64,000 nt of DNA, from the NCBI GenBank assembly GCA_039820405.1, contig JBCBQC010000024.1, positions 4,007 to 68,006 of the forward strand, read 5' to 3'. Source of the DNA: CALLVY01 sp937899855. GTDB taxonomy: Bacteria; Bacteroidota; Bacteroidia; Chitinophagales; Saprospiraceae. This document shows, one piece after another, positions 1 to 8,929 of this stretch. The position numbers and the translations under genes were made by a program. How positions within the stretch are numbered: position 1 is the stretch's first letter; each line of letters opens with the position of its first letter. The notes under the pieces were generated by a model, which did not search any database, had not been told where the DNA came from, and was given only the letters and a program-made list of their open reading frames with translations.

Positions 1-1
1 C

Positions 2-580
2 GAGGACCGCGTCACCTTCAAAGGGAAGTTGCTCCAGCTGGAGAGCCGCAAAGTATACCTCCTCCTCAACAAACCAAAAAATACCATCACCACGGTCAGT
101 GATGATCGGGGACGGCGGACTGTGCTCGACATTGTGGGGGACAAGGTGAAGGAACGCATCTTCCCCGTCGGTCGGCTCGACCGGGAGACGGTGGGTTTGT
201 TGCTGCTGACCAACGATGGGGACTTGGCCAAAAAATTGTCTCACCCGAGCCACGAGGTACCGAAGGTGTATCAGGCGACGCTTGATAAGGCCATCACGGA
301 GGGCGATTTGCAAAAGATTCGCGACGGCTTGGAATTGGAAGACGGTCGGGTCGAGGTGGATTGGATCGACTACTTGAAGGGGCAGTCCCGACGCGAGGTG
401 AGCCTGGAGATTCACGTGGGGCGCAACCGCATCGTCCGGCGGATTTTTGCCCATCTGGGCTATGAGGTACAGCGACTGGACCGCACCTACTACGCCGGCC
501 TCACCAAGAAAGATTTGCCCCGTGGCCGCTTTCGCCACCTCACCGCCAAGGAGGTCATCATGCTCAAACATTTCACCTGA
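2..580 (+). CDS. RNA pseudouridine synthase, RluB/RluE/RluF family (5' end outside window)
   Basis: Converts a specific uridine in ribosomal RNA to pseudouridine. The reading frame is open from the first bases, so the start and most of an N-terminal S4 RNA-binding domain lie before the window. The visible part opens with the end of that S4 domain (DRVTFKGK), then the catalytic domain with the family motif GRLDRETVGLLLLTND, whose Asp is the nucleophile, and further on GRNRIVRRIFAHLGYEV, typical of the RluB/E/F branch. The internal TTG at 29 is not the real start. Which rRNA uridine is modified cannot be told from sequence. The next gene is convergent, 9 bases away. Confidence 0.9.
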   Translation, partial: EDRVTFKGKLLQLESRKVYLLLNKPKNTITTVSDDRGRRTVLDIVGDKVKERIFPVGRLDRETVGLLLLTNDGDLAKKLSHPSHEVPKVYQATLDKAITEGDLQKIRDGLELEDGRVEVDWIDYLKGQSRREVSLEIHVGRNRIVRRIFAHLGYEVQRLDRTYYAGLTKKDLPRGRFRHLTAKEVIMLKHFT

Positions 581-589
581 CTACTCCGC

Positions 590-1252
590 TCACCACACGA
601 CCCGAATAATCAGGGCGATGCCAAAAATGACCAGCGCGGCGCCCGAAAACTGTCGCATCCGCAATACGTGGTAGGGGGTCATGCGGCGGCGAATTTTTTT
701 GGCGAGTAATACTTTGAGCGAGTCGGTGAGGATAACGGTTCCCATGATGCCGGCAAAAAAGAGAAAGGCACTCGTCGAGGAAAAGCCGTTTTGGACGACC
801 GTAGTCGTCATCAAACCGATCCAGAAAAAGAAGGTAAACGGATTGATGGTATTGACCAAAAAACCTTTGATCCAGTACTTGAGATAGGACTTGGCCCGGC
901 TGGAGGCATTGGCCCGCACTTGCGTCTCCAAATCCGGCGGTGGCGTAAGCAGGGCTCCCAGGCCAAAAGCCATCAACACCATCCCACCAATCCAACCCAG
1001 GTACCACTCGAAACCATTCCACCGCGTAATCTCCACCAGGTAAGCCATGCCAAAATAGGTCGTTGCGATGAAGACAAAATCGCTGATCCAGATCCCCAAG
1101 CCCACCATCAAACCCGCACGCATGCCGCGTTCAATTCCGGCTTGTAGCAGGGCAAAAAAAAGGGGACCGAGTAGGATGCAAAGGACCAAGCCGTAGCCAA
1201 TACCGTAAATCAATGCTTGCACTGTCGTTTGTTTTGCCAAAGGCCATCTCAA
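590..1252 (-). CDS. LysE/RhtB-type amino-acid exporter family membrane protein
   Basis: A 220-residue inner-membrane protein with about six hydrophobic segments. The N-terminal helix carries the family pattern GPLFFALLQAGIERGMRAG, as in LysE/RhtB efflux proteins. These export amino acids or related metabolites; the substrate here is unknown. No ATG lies near the beginning of the homology: the candidates are TTG at 1252 or a GTG at 1222, so the start is uncertain. A perfect TAGATTTG box on the same strand at 1314-1321 sits 62 bases before the TTG and overlaps the stop codon of the upstream yjbQ-like gene, so it may have its own promoter. Confidence 0.8.
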   Translation of the reverse strand: MRWPLAKQTTVQALIYGIGYGLVLCILLGPLFFALLQAGIERGMRAGLMVGLGIWISDFVFIATTYFGMAYLVEITRWNGFEWYLGWIGGMVLMAFGLGALLTPPPDLETQVRANASSRAKSYLKYWIKGFLVNTINPFTFFFWIGLMTTTVVQNGFSSTSAFLFFAGIMGTVILTDSLKVLLAKKIRRRMTPYHVLRMRQFSGAALVIFGIALIIRVVW

Positions 1253-1313
1253 AATGTAGCGGGTTCTTCCTCCGGCGCTTCGGCGCGGTCATTCTCCCCT
1301 CCGTTTATCCAAC

Positions 1314-1321
1314 CAAATCTA
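1314..1321 (-). promoter_or_regulatory. Putative -7 box TAGATTTG of the LysE-type gene
   Basis: Exact match to the Bacteroidota -7 consensus TAnnTTTG, read leftward. It overlaps the stop codon of the upstream YjbQ gene, so LysE may be transcribed separately. No well-spaced TTG at -33 is evident. Confidence 0.35.
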
Positions 1322-1729
1322 GTGGTGGATGGTTGCCAGTAATCGCCGTTTCCCCCCCCGATTGCGAAACTCACCGAGGTAGATGCCCTGCCACGTGCCG
1401 AGGTGCAGACGCCCCGCGATGATGGGGATACTGACCGAACTGCCCACCAGGGCCGCCTTGATGTGGGCGGGCATGTCATCGGGCCCCTCCAGGGTGTGCG
1501 TCAGAAAGGGAAGGTTTTCGGGTACGAGCCGGTTGAAGATCGACTCAAAATCCACTCGGACGGAGGGCTCGGCGTTTTCATTGATGCACAGTCCCGCTGA
1601 GGTATGGCGGATAAACAGGTGGAGCAAACCCGAATCGGGCAGTGGGTCCAAGCGTTCCAGTACCTCCCGGGTGATGAGGTGAAAACCCCGGGCGTAAGCG
1701 GGCAGTGAAAATTCGGTATGCGAAATCAT
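1319..1729 (-). CDS. YjbQ family (UPF0047) protein
   Basis: A 136-residue cytoplasmic protein of the YjbQ/UPF0047 family. Visible family motifs are HTSAGLCINEN in the middle and GTWQGIYLGEFRNRGGKRR near the C-terminus. Members bind a metal and have been reported to show weak thiamin-phosphate synthase activity, but the physiological role is not settled. The ATG at 1729 gives the normal family length; a longer frame to 1804 adds 25 residues unlike the family and is not preferred. It lies upstream of the LysE-type gene on the same strand and diverges from the VWA gene at 1808. Confidence 0.9.
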   Translation of the reverse strand: MISHTEFSLPAYARGFHLITREVLERLDPLPDSGLLHLFIRHTSAGLCINENAEPSVRVDFESIFNRLVPENLPFLTHTLEGPDDMPAHIKAALVGSSVSIPIIAGRLHLGTWQGIYLGEFRNRGGKRRLLATIHH

Positions 1730-1807
1730 GATCCAGTAATTTGGTGAAATGAATCCGGCAGCCGCCAAATTACAACAATTCCGCATCATCCTTGCCAAAA
1801 GCAATCC

Positions 1808-3463
1808 ATGAAACGGAATCTACCAAGTTGCGCCCTGCTGGTCCTTGCCCTGTGCTTGGTCCAGTGTCACCCCCCTTCCTACCACAGCCCACAAAAGGCT
1901 GCGGGCGCCCAGGAAATGATCGTCCTTCAGGACGAAAGCCCCGTCGATGTCATTCGAGCGCGTACCGCTCCCGATCCCACCGAAATGGAGCCTGCGGACC
2001 TTCACGGGGAAGGCTACCTGGAGATTGTCGAAAACGACTTTCAGAACGCCCTGGATCACCCCCACTCCACCTTTGCCATCGACGTTGACAACGCCTCCTA
2101 CAGCAACATCCGCCGCTTGCTGACCAGCGGCTATCCCCCACCGATCGATGCCGTCCGCATCGAGGAAATGATCAATTACTTTAACTACGACTACCCCGAG
2201 CCCGAAGGGGAAGACCCCTTTGCCGTGAGTGCGGAAGTGGCTACCTGCCCCTGGAATCCCCAGCACCGCCTACTGCAAATCGGTATCCAGGGCCGTAAGA
2301 TTCCCACCACCCACCTGCCCCCCAACAACCTGGTTTTTCTGATCGATGCCTCCGGCTCCATGCAAAGCCCGGAAAAGCTCCCCCTTCTCCAATCAGCGCT
2401 GCGGATGCTGGTTCGGGAAATGCGGCCCCAGGATCGGGTGGCCATCGTCGTCTACGCCGGTGCTTCCGGTTTGGTGCTGCCCTCTACACCGGCTGCGCAG
2501 AAGGGACGGATCCTGAGCGCCATCAATGCCCTACAAGCCGGTGGCGGAACGGCGGGAGCGGCCGGCATTCAACTGGCTTACAAAGTCGCTCGGGAAAACT
2601 GGCTGTCCCGGGGCAACAACCGCGTCATCCTCGCCACGGACGGAGATTTTAACATCGGGGTGCAGAGCACGGCCGAGCTGGTGCGCCTGATCGAGAGTCA
2701 GCGGCAAAGTGGGGTTTACCTCTCGGTGCTGGGCTTTGGTCGGGGTAATCTGCAGGATGGAAAAATGGAGCAACTGGCCAAGCACGGCAACGGCAACTAC
2801 GCCTATATCGATCGCCTGGCGGAGGCGGAAAAGGTGCTGATTCGCGAAATGAGTGGGACCCTGTTGACCATTGCCAAGAACGTCAAACTGCAATTGGAAT
2901 TCAACCCGACCCAAGTTCGGGAGTATCGTCTGATTGGTTATGAGAATCGCCTTCTGGCGGCGGAGGATTTCAATGATGACCGGCGGGATGCTGGAGAGTT
3001 GGGGGCGGGGCATAGCGTGACGGCCCTCTACGAGATCGTTCCGGCGAGTAATCCCCCACCCGCCAAGACAAGCCCGGTGGATCCGCTCAAATACCGGAGT
3101 ACCCAGCTACTTCCCGAAGCCCTTCGCGGAGATTTGTTGACGCTCAAGCTGCGCTACCAGCGGCCCGGGACCGAGCAAAGTAAGGGGTTGGAATACGTGG
3201 TGGTGGATAAAGGATTAGCCTTGGAACACAGCAGTACGGACTTTCGCTTTGCCGCAGCGGTGGCGGGTTTTGGCCTGCTGCTACGCCATTCGCCCCACCG
3301 GGGGGAAGCCAGCTGGGCCATGGTCAGTGATTTGGGACGTAGTGGCCTGGGCCCCGACCCCTACGACCTGCGTCACGAATTCCTCACCCTCGTCCAATTG
3401 GCCAGCGACCAAGGGGTGGCAGCTCCATATCGGGACGGCCGACGGCTCAAAGCAGCCAACTGA
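1808..3463 (+). CDS. YfbK-like von Willebrand factor A lipoprotein
   Basis: A 551-residue exported lipoprotein: a hydrophobic N-terminus ends in LVQC, a lipobox placing Cys20 as the lipidated residue. Domain order matches E. coli YfbK: an N-terminal VWA-associated region (about 75-165, with HSTFAIDVDNASYSNIRR), a VWA domain starting near 170 with an intact MIDAS motif DASGS at 180-184, and a C-terminal DUF3520-type region (about 370-545). It probably binds a protein ligand through Mg2+ at the cell envelope. It is not paired with a MoxR ATPase here. It is not the VWA partner expected for the MoxR operon at 16-19 kb, which belongs to another lineage. Confidence 0.88.
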   Translation: MKRNLPSCALLVLALCLVQCHPPSYHSPQKAAGAQEMIVLQDESPVDVIRARTAPDPTEMEPADLHGEGYLEIVENDFQNALDHPHSTFAIDVDNASYSNIRRLLTSGYPPPIDAVRIEEMINYFNYDYPEPEGEDPFAVSAEVATCPWNPQHRLLQIGIQGRKIPTTHLPPNNLVFLIDASGSMQSPEKLPLLQSALRMLVREMRPQDRVAIVVYAGASGLVLPSTPAAQKGRILSAINALQAGGGTAGAAGIQLAYKVARENWLSRGNNRVILATDGDFNIGVQSTAELVRLIESQRQSGVYLSVLGFGRGNLQDGKMEQLAKHGNGNYAYIDRLAEAEKVLIREMSGTLLTIAKNVKLQLEFNPTQVREYRLIGYENRLLAAEDFNDDRRDAGELGAGHSVTALYEIVPASNPPPAKTSPVDPLKYRSTQLLPEALRGDLLTLKLRYQRPGTEQSKGLEYVVVDKGLALEHSSTDFRFAAAVAGFGLLLRHSPHRGEASWAMVSDLGRSGLGPDPYDLRHEFLTLVQLASDQGVAAPYRDGRRLKAAN

Positions 3464-3491
3464 TCCGCTCGCTCTTGAAGAGGAAACTGAA

Positions 3492-4334
3492 TTATTTGAA
3501 TTTGCGCTTTTTACCCGCGGAGAAGGGAGGGCAACGAATATCGCCAAAGTAGTACACGATACCGGCACCCAAAAAAGCATAGGTATCATTATCCTTGCTG
3601 TTGCCCCTTTGCCGACCCGGTTCGCCGATGGCCTGATCGACGATGTCCTGCACTTCCCAGGAGCGGTCGGACAGTAGGACGGCCGTTTCTCCCCGCAGCG
3701 ATTCGATATCGTCCTTATCGGCATAAACCCCACTCACATCGTCAAAGAAATCGGTAAATAATTTGCGGACGCTGCATTCGATGTTGACGCTCCAGCGGTA
3801 GTTGAGGTCGATCTTAAAGCCCGCCCCGATCGTCGCTGCGCCCTGGATGGTGAAGTATTCCTCTCCCCGAAACTGACCCTCGGTGCCGAGGGGGCGTAGG
3901 GCTACCCACTCGTCATTGAATTGGGTCTGAGGATTGAAGTAAAAAACGGAGAATCCCCCTAGGAGGTAGGGGGTATAGAATTGATCCTTACTGCCGTGAT
4001 AATAGGGGAGAAAATTGAATTCCAGTTGGGTCGTTCCGTCGATGACCAAGCTGCGGAAGCTCAGGTTGCGGGATCGTTGGAAGGCGTTGTCGGAGTCGGC
4101 ATCATCGGCACCGACTTGGGTACCATTGGCGGAGAACTTGAGACAAATGCGTTCGTTGAAATTGTACCGGGCCACCATCCCGAGGGCCGGACCGGGCCGG
4201 CTCAGATCGAAACTGGTGTTGAGATCACCGAAGTAAAAGGCGGTGCCCGCCCAACCTCCGAGCTCCCAGCCCCTTTGGGCCTGAACAGCTACCGAAATCA
4301 GCAATAAGGAGAGGACAACTACGAAATTCTTCAC
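3492..4334 (-). CDS. DUF6089 family outer-membrane beta-barrel protein
   Basis: A 280-residue protein with a signal peptide (cleavage predicted after VQAQ), then alternating amphipathic beta-strands beginning RGWELGGWAGTAFYFGDLN, characteristic of the DUF6089 outer-membrane family of Bacteroidota. It contains repeated aromatic strand ends (GIVYYFGD near the C-terminus) and then a short basic tail, GKKRKFK. Its function is unknown; family members are predicted eight-stranded barrels. It is convergent with the VWA lipoprotein gene, 28 bases apart, and downstream of nadA, from which it is separated by the terminator at 4478-4515. Confidence 0.85.
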   Translation of the reverse strand: MKNFVVVLSLLLISVAVQAQRGWELGGWAGTAFYFGDLNTSFDLSRPGPALGMVARYNFNERICLKFSANGTQVGADDADSDNAFQRSRNLSFRSLVIDGTTQLEFNFLPYYHGSKDQFYTPYLLGGFSVFYFNPQTQFNDEWVALRPLGTEGQFRGEEYFTIQGAATIGAGFKIDLNYRWSVNIECSVRKLFTDFFDDVSGVYADKDDIESLRGETAVLLSDRSWEVQDIVDQAIGEPGRQRGNSKDNDTYAFLGAGIVYYFGDIRCPPFSAGKKRKFK

Positions 4335-4477
4335 TTTTAAAAGGGTATTTGGGGGAGCGGCTACCAGCGAGCTCCACGACGTTCATGAGGGTGCAAAGTT
4401 ATGATAAAACGTGGAATTACACCATTTTGGTATGAAATTACGACCAGCATCTGTCCTTGGCTAATCAAATATTTGTC

Positions 4478-4515
4478 CAAAAAAATAGCGATGGACCGTT
4501 TGCACCGTCCATCGC
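4478..4515 (-). terminator. Rho-independent terminator of nadA
   Basis: A 9-bp perfect stem (4488-4496 with 4507-4515) and 10-base loop, followed leftward by a U-rich tract (the A-run at 4478-4485 on the plus strand). It lies just beyond the nadA stop. Confidence 0.8.
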
Positions 4516-4537
4516 CAAAGTTCTACGGACTGGGTTT

Positions 4538-5554
4538 TTACAATCCCGCGTTGGCCGAAATTTCGAGCATCCGGTCAATCGATCCAATTCCTTTGCGGAT
4601 CACCCACTCGGGGAGGGTAATCTCCGGGGTTTCGTATTTCATACAGAGGTAGAGTTTTTCCATGGTGTTGCGCCGCATGTGGGGGCACTCGTTGCAGGCA
4701 CAGGTATTGTTAGGGGGGGCGGGGTAAAAAGTCTTGTGTGGCGAGGCTTTCATCATCTGGTGGAGGATGCCGGACTCGGTGGCCACGATGAATTCGGTGG
4801 CTGGATTTTCCTGCGTGTAGCGCAGCAGGCCACTGGTGGAGCCGATGTAGTCGGCCATTTCGAGGAGGTGAGGTTCGCACTCGGGGTGGGCGAGAAATTT
4901 GGCCTCCGGGTGACGCAATTGCAGCTTGGTAATTTTTTCGTGTGAAAAAATTTCGTGGACCATGCAGGTCCCATTCCAGAGCACGAGATCGCGGCCAGTT
5001 TTCTTAATGAGGTAGTGCCCCAAATTGCGGTCGGGAGCAAAAATAATGCCCCGGTCTTTGGGGATGCTGTTGATGACGTGGACGGCATTGCTCGAGGTGC
5101 AGCAAATGTCGGTCAGGGTCTTCAATTCCGCCGTACAATTGATGTAGCTGACCACCACGTGATCGGGGTACCGCTCCTTGAACTTTCGAAAAAGGTGGGG
5201 CGGGCAAGAATCCGCCAGCGAGCAACCCGCCTTGAAATCGGGTAGCAAAACCTTCTTTTCGGGGGAAAGCATCTTGGCCGTTTCGGCCATAAAGTGAACA
5301 CCGGCAAAAACGATGATGTCCGCGTCGGTTTCGGCAGCCTGCTGCGAAAGCCCCAAGCTGTCGCCGATGTAGTCGGCAATATCCTGGATTTCCGCCTCCT
5401 GGTAATAATGCGCCAGGATGATCGCATTTTTTTCGCGCTTCAGCCGGCTGATTTCCTCCACCAAATCGAGGGTCGGGTCCACTTCAATATCGAGGAAGCC
5501 GTTTTGAGGGAGCGCTTGTTGTGCTAATGCCAATTCTGTCATGGTAAAGAGCAT
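4538..5554 (-). CDS. nadA: Quinolinate synthase A
   Basis: A 338-residue [4Fe-4S] enzyme that condenses iminoaspartate with dihydroxyacetone phosphate to quinolinate in de novo NAD synthesis. The three cluster cysteines are recognisable: C111 in KAGCSLADSC, C197 in NGTCMVHE, and C290 in the CACNECPHM segment. The substrate-binding HYYQ is at residues 49-52. ATG at 5554 or the in-frame ATG at 5542 are both possible starts. nadB and nadC are not in the window, so it appears monocistronic, ending at its own terminator. A 9-bp inverted repeat (5595-5619) lies in its upstream region. Confidence 0.95.
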   Translation of the reverse strand: MLFTMTELALAQQALPQNGFLDIEVDPTLDLVEEISRLKREKNAIILAHYYQEAEIQDIADYIGDSLGLSQQAAETDADIIVFAGVHFMAETAKMLSPEKKVLLPDFKAGCSLADSCPPHLFRKFKERYPDHVVVSYINCTAELKTLTDICCTSSNAVHVINSIPKDRGIIFAPDRNLGHYLIKKTGRDLVLWNGTCMVHEIFSHEKITKLQLRHPEAKFLAHPECEPHLLEMADYIGSTSGLLRYTQENPATEFIVATESGILHQMMKASPHKTFYPAPPNNTCACNECPHMRRNTMEKLYLCMKYETPEITLPEWVIRKGIGSIDRMLEISANAGL

Positions 5555-5968
5555 TTACTGTGATCTGTTAAACAAAACTTGGGGTCAAAAGTTTACTTAG
5601 TTTTATTTCGAAACTAAGTTACATCTTTTGGACGTGCCATGCTAGAAAAAGTTACTCAAAAAAATAAAATTTCTCCAAAATTCGCCCCATTTCGCTGGTT
5701 TGGGACGGCTAGCTACCAAATAGGACTGTCGCTTTTGCCCGATAAATTGTACCTTGTTTATTCAAACTCGCGTCCAGAACCGTTCTGGTGGCATCGCGTT
5801 TCCGCTGCCTTTTTTCTATGTTTCAACCAATCTTGGGTGCTTTCCCCTGAGGGTCCCCCAACGCGTCAAGTTTTACGGTAACTTTTCGACGAGGGCCGTT
5901 TCGGCCGCCTCCCGGTTGCTCGCTTTGCTGCCCGCAATTAACACTGATCTAGGACAACACAGTGGTTT
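5555..5968. other. Divergent intergenic region between nadA and the sensor kinase gene
   Basis: 414 bases without a convincing gene. It must hold the promoters of nadA (leftward) and the kinase (rightward), but I find no clean TAnnTTTG box for either. The notable element is the inverted repeat at 5595-5619. A small open frame at 5639-5881 looks like chance: no recognisable protein, no promoter, no partner. Confidence 0.5.
5595..5619. repeat. Perfect 9-bp inverted repeat upstream of nadA
   Basis: ACTTAGTTT and AAACTAAGT flank a 7-base spacer. It lies 41 bases upstream of the nadA start. It could be an operator for a dimeric repressor or a hairpin in the nadA leader; it lacks the GC-rich stem and U-tract of a terminator. 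Confidence 0.5.
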
Positions 5969-8926
5969 ATGCAGTTGATTGTGGTTCTTTTCCTTTTACT
6001 CTTACCCGGTTCGGTCGCACTGGCCCAGCCTTTTATTCCCGTCTACCTACACTATACGGTCGAAGATGGCCTCCCCAGCTCCGAAACCTACATGGTCATC
6101 CAGGACCGTCAGGGCTATCTTTGGTTTGCCACCGACCGGGGCGTGGCCCGCTACGATGGGCAACAATTCCAGTGCTACAGCATTCAGGATGGCCTGACCG
6201 ATAATTCGGTGTTGGGCCTACACGAGGATCAGTGGGGCCGCATCTGGTTTTTTACCTACTCCAACCAGCTTTTTTACTACGAAAATGGTCAAATACACGC
6301 CTCGCCCGCCAACGCTCGCCTTCGGGAGATCAACAAACCTTCCATCCCCTGCAGTGTAGGCGTCGACGACAACGGCGACGTGTGGATTGGTTTCCGGATG
6401 ACGAGCCATAGTCGGATGTTTTCCATCGTTCGGCCCACGGGAGAGGTCGTTTCCTACACATTGCCCGCCGATGAGGCAACGGCTTTTGGGGTCGTCAAAT
6501 CCTTGTCTTCCGGGGATCGCGTTTGGAGCCTCCTTGACCCCCTCCGCGCTGAGGATTTACTCCGCATCGATGCGGATGGTACTTACCGACGTCACCAAAT
6601 TGAGGAGGAGATAGCGGTGCTGGAAAGGAAAACGCTGGCGGATGGTTTTTCGGTCAATCTTCAAAAGGACCGCCCCTTTCTATTCCGTTGGTGCAATTGC
6701 GTGTACCGGGATGGCCCTTCGGGTTTGGAAAAGCTTTTTTGTACGGAGCCCCAACACGGCACCCTGGGCTTGCTCGAAGACGATCGGGGCTACGTGTGGA
6801 AGGCTACCTTTGGATCTGGGGTACAGTGCTACGAGCCCAATCGTGGGGATCGCCCCCGGTTTAGCCTCCTGCTGGATAAGATTGTGACCTGTATGTATCA
6901 GGATCGGGAAGGTGGCATCTGGCTGACGACGCTCAACGACGGCGTCTATTATATCCCCGCTGCGAATTTTTACCAACTGCCCAGCGATTCCCATTTTGGG
7001 AGCCGTCGAATTGCCAGTTTGGTGGGCCATTCGGGGCGTTTGCTCCTGGGCTTCTATCAGGGACAGGTCGAGACGGTTCGGTACGATGAGCTTGGCTTTC
7101 AGGACTTTGAGGAGTTGTACAACTTCAAGTATCAATCCCAGGTGGCTCCCGTGGATAAAGCAGCGAAGCGCTGGTTGATCCACGGGCAAACTTCTCGCCG
7201 AGAGGGACAAGCCTTTATTTTGGAGGACCAACAACTCCAAAAGTTGGGCTACACGGATTTTTACGCCAGCGTGGGCTTTGGTGAAACGGGGCTACTCCTG
7301 CTGTGGAAAAGTTATCTTGGTCATTTCGATTGCCACACTCAGGTTTTAGATACCTTATTCCGAGGGGTACTGGTGGACTATAAAAAAATATACGTCGATT
7401 CGCGGCAGGATATCTGGCTGATGGGCATCCCGGGAGTAGCCCGTTTGGAGGCGGGAGAACTCCAAGCTTTCGACTTGGGCGGGAAGTGGTCGCGGCAGCG
7501 GGTGATGGCCATGGCGGAGTACGGGTCGCATTTGCTCTTTGCCAGTCTGGGGGAGGGGCTCATTGTGTACGGTCCGGGAGGTGAGGTTTGGCGGATCACG
7601 GAGCGCGACGGCTTGGTGAGCAACCAGTGCAACGACCTGATCATCGATGAGGAAGGCATCCTGTGGCTGAGTACCAGCCGCGGCCTGAGTCGGATCGCGC
7701 TCGATACCTTGGCCCGCCGCCCCCGACAGATTATCAATTACTCGCGTTCCAATGGCCTATTGTCGAGCGACGTCAAACGCACCCTCGTCCTGGACAGTCT
7801 GGTCTGGTTACAACACGACCAGGGCCTGTCCGTATTTCCCCGTTACTTTGATGCGAACCCTCGCCCGGGGCCCAAGGTCCACCTCCAACACCTGGCGATC
7901 AACAACCGCGATACCACTTTGCAGCCTTACTACGAGCTGGGCCACCAACAGAACAACCTGGAATTTGGCTTTGCCGGCCTGTCCTACCGTACGGGCAACA
8001 AGCTGCGGTACCGCTATCGTCTACTGGGGTTGGATTCGGCCTGGCAGTACACGCAGCAGAGTAACTTGCTCTACCCCAAGCTTCCGCCCGGTCGCTACCA
8101 ATTTCAGGTAGCCGCCCGTGATTACCGCGGCCAGTGGAGCGAGGAGCCAGCCACGGTGAGTCTGCTGATTCGGCAACCCTTTTGGAACAGTTGGTGGTTT
8201 TGGGGGCTGTTGTTTTTGCTGGGCTTTGGTTTGCTGCAATTGTTTATCCTCCTGCGGTTTCGAATCATCCAAAACCGGGAGCGGCTGCTGCGGCGCTCCT
8301 TCGAGGCGGAGCAAAAAGCCTTGCAATCCCAACTGACGCCGCATTTTATTTTCAATACGCTGGGCTCCATTCAGGGCCTGATCCTGTCGGGGCAGTACCG
8401 GCTGGCGAGTCAAAACCTCAGCGGGGTGGCGCGTCTGATCCGCACGGTGCTCTACCATTCGCGACGCTCTTCCATCTCGCTGAGTGACGAAATCGAAGGC
8501 CTGCGCAATTACCTGCGGCTCGAACAGTTGCGCTTTGGTCCCGAGCTGCGTTGGCAAATCGAGGTGGCCGAGGAGCTGGATACCGACCTGCTGGAGATTC
8601 CTCCGATGCTGATTCAGCCCTTTGTGGAAAACGCCATCTGGCACGGCCTGCAACAAGGTACCCGGGGTGGTCAGATCGACATTCGGTTTCGTCAGGCGGG
8701 GCGGGGAATCCACTGCCAGGTACAGGATGACGGCATTGGTCGGCGGCGGGCCCGCGCCCTCCGGAGTCCTTACCAGCACGGGGGCTTGGGCGTGAAAATC
8801 ATCGAAGAACGAATCGAATTACTCAATAAAAACTGCAAAGTTCCCTTTCGCCTGGAAGTCGAAGATTTGGAAGGGGAGCGGAGCGGTACCCGTGTACACT
8901 TATTTTTTCCCTTTAACCGGAACTGA
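5969..8926 (+). CDS. Two-component sensor histidine kinase with beta-propeller sensor (LytS-like kinase core)
   Basis: 985 residues. Order: signal peptide; a periplasmic two-component regulator propeller region (about 25-640) with repeats such as DRQGYLWFATDRGVARYDG and EEGILWLSTSRGLSR; a Y_Y_Y-type domain (about 645-730); one transmembrane helix (about 737-762); a His_kinase domain with phospho-acceptor H792 in LTPHFIFNTL; and an HATPase_c domain with N-box FVENAIWHGL and G-box GGLGVKI. It senses an extracellular ligand, unknown here, and phosphorylates the LytTR regulator encoded 3 bases downstream. This kinase type lacks its own receiver, so signalling is by direct transfer to that partner. 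Confidence 0.93.
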   Translation: MQLIVVLFLLLLPGSVALAQPFIPVYLHYTVEDGLPSSETYMVIQDRQGYLWFATDRGVARYDGQQFQCYSIQDGLTDNSVLGLHEDQWGRIWFFTYSNQLFYYENGQIHASPANARLREINKPSIPCSVGVDDNGDVWIGFRMTSHSRMFSIVRPTGEVVSYTLPADEATAFGVVKSLSSGDRVWSLLDPLRAEDLLRIDADGTYRRHQIEEEIAVLERKTLADGFSVNLQKDRPFLFRWCNCVYRDGPSGLEKLFCTEPQHGTLGLLEDDRGYVWKATFGSGVQCYEPNRGDRPRFSLLLDKIVTCMYQDREGGIWLTTLNDGVYYIPAANFYQLPSDSHFGSRRIASLVGHSGRLLLGFYQGQVETVRYDELGFQDFEELYNFKYQSQVAPVDKAAKRWLIHGQTSRREGQAFILEDQQLQKLGYTDFYASVGFGETGLLLLWKSYLGHFDCHTQVLDTLFRGVLVDYKKIYVDSRQDIWLMGIPGVARLEAGELQAFDLGGKWSRQRVMAMAEYGSHLLFASLGEGLIVYGPGGEVWRITERDGLVSNQCNDLIIDEEGILWLSTSRGLSRIALDTLARRPRQIINYSRSNGLLSSDVKRTLVLDSLVWLQHDQGLSVFPRYFDANPRPGPKVHLQHLAINNRDTTLQPYYELGHQQNNLEFGFAGLSYRTGNKLRYRYRLLGLDSAWQYTQQSNLLYPKLPPGRYQFQVAARDYRGQWSEEPATVSLLIRQPFWNSWWFWGLLFLLGFGLLQLFILLRFRIIQNRERLLRRSFEAEQKALQSQLTPHFIFNTLGSIQGLILSGQYRLASQNLSGVARLIRTVLYHSRRSSISLSDEIEGLRNYLRLEQLRFGPELRWQIEVAEELDTDLLEIPPMLIQPFVENAIWHGLQQGTRGGQIDIRFRQAGRGIHCQVQDDGIGRRRARALRSPYQHGGLGVKIIEERIELLNKNCKVPFRLEVEDLEGERSGTRVHLFFPFNRN

Positions 8927-8929
8927 ACT

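Noticed and set aside
5639..5881. 80-codon open frame in the nadA/kinase gap
   Set aside because: No recognisable sequence, no promoter or partner; chance open frame in an intergenic region.
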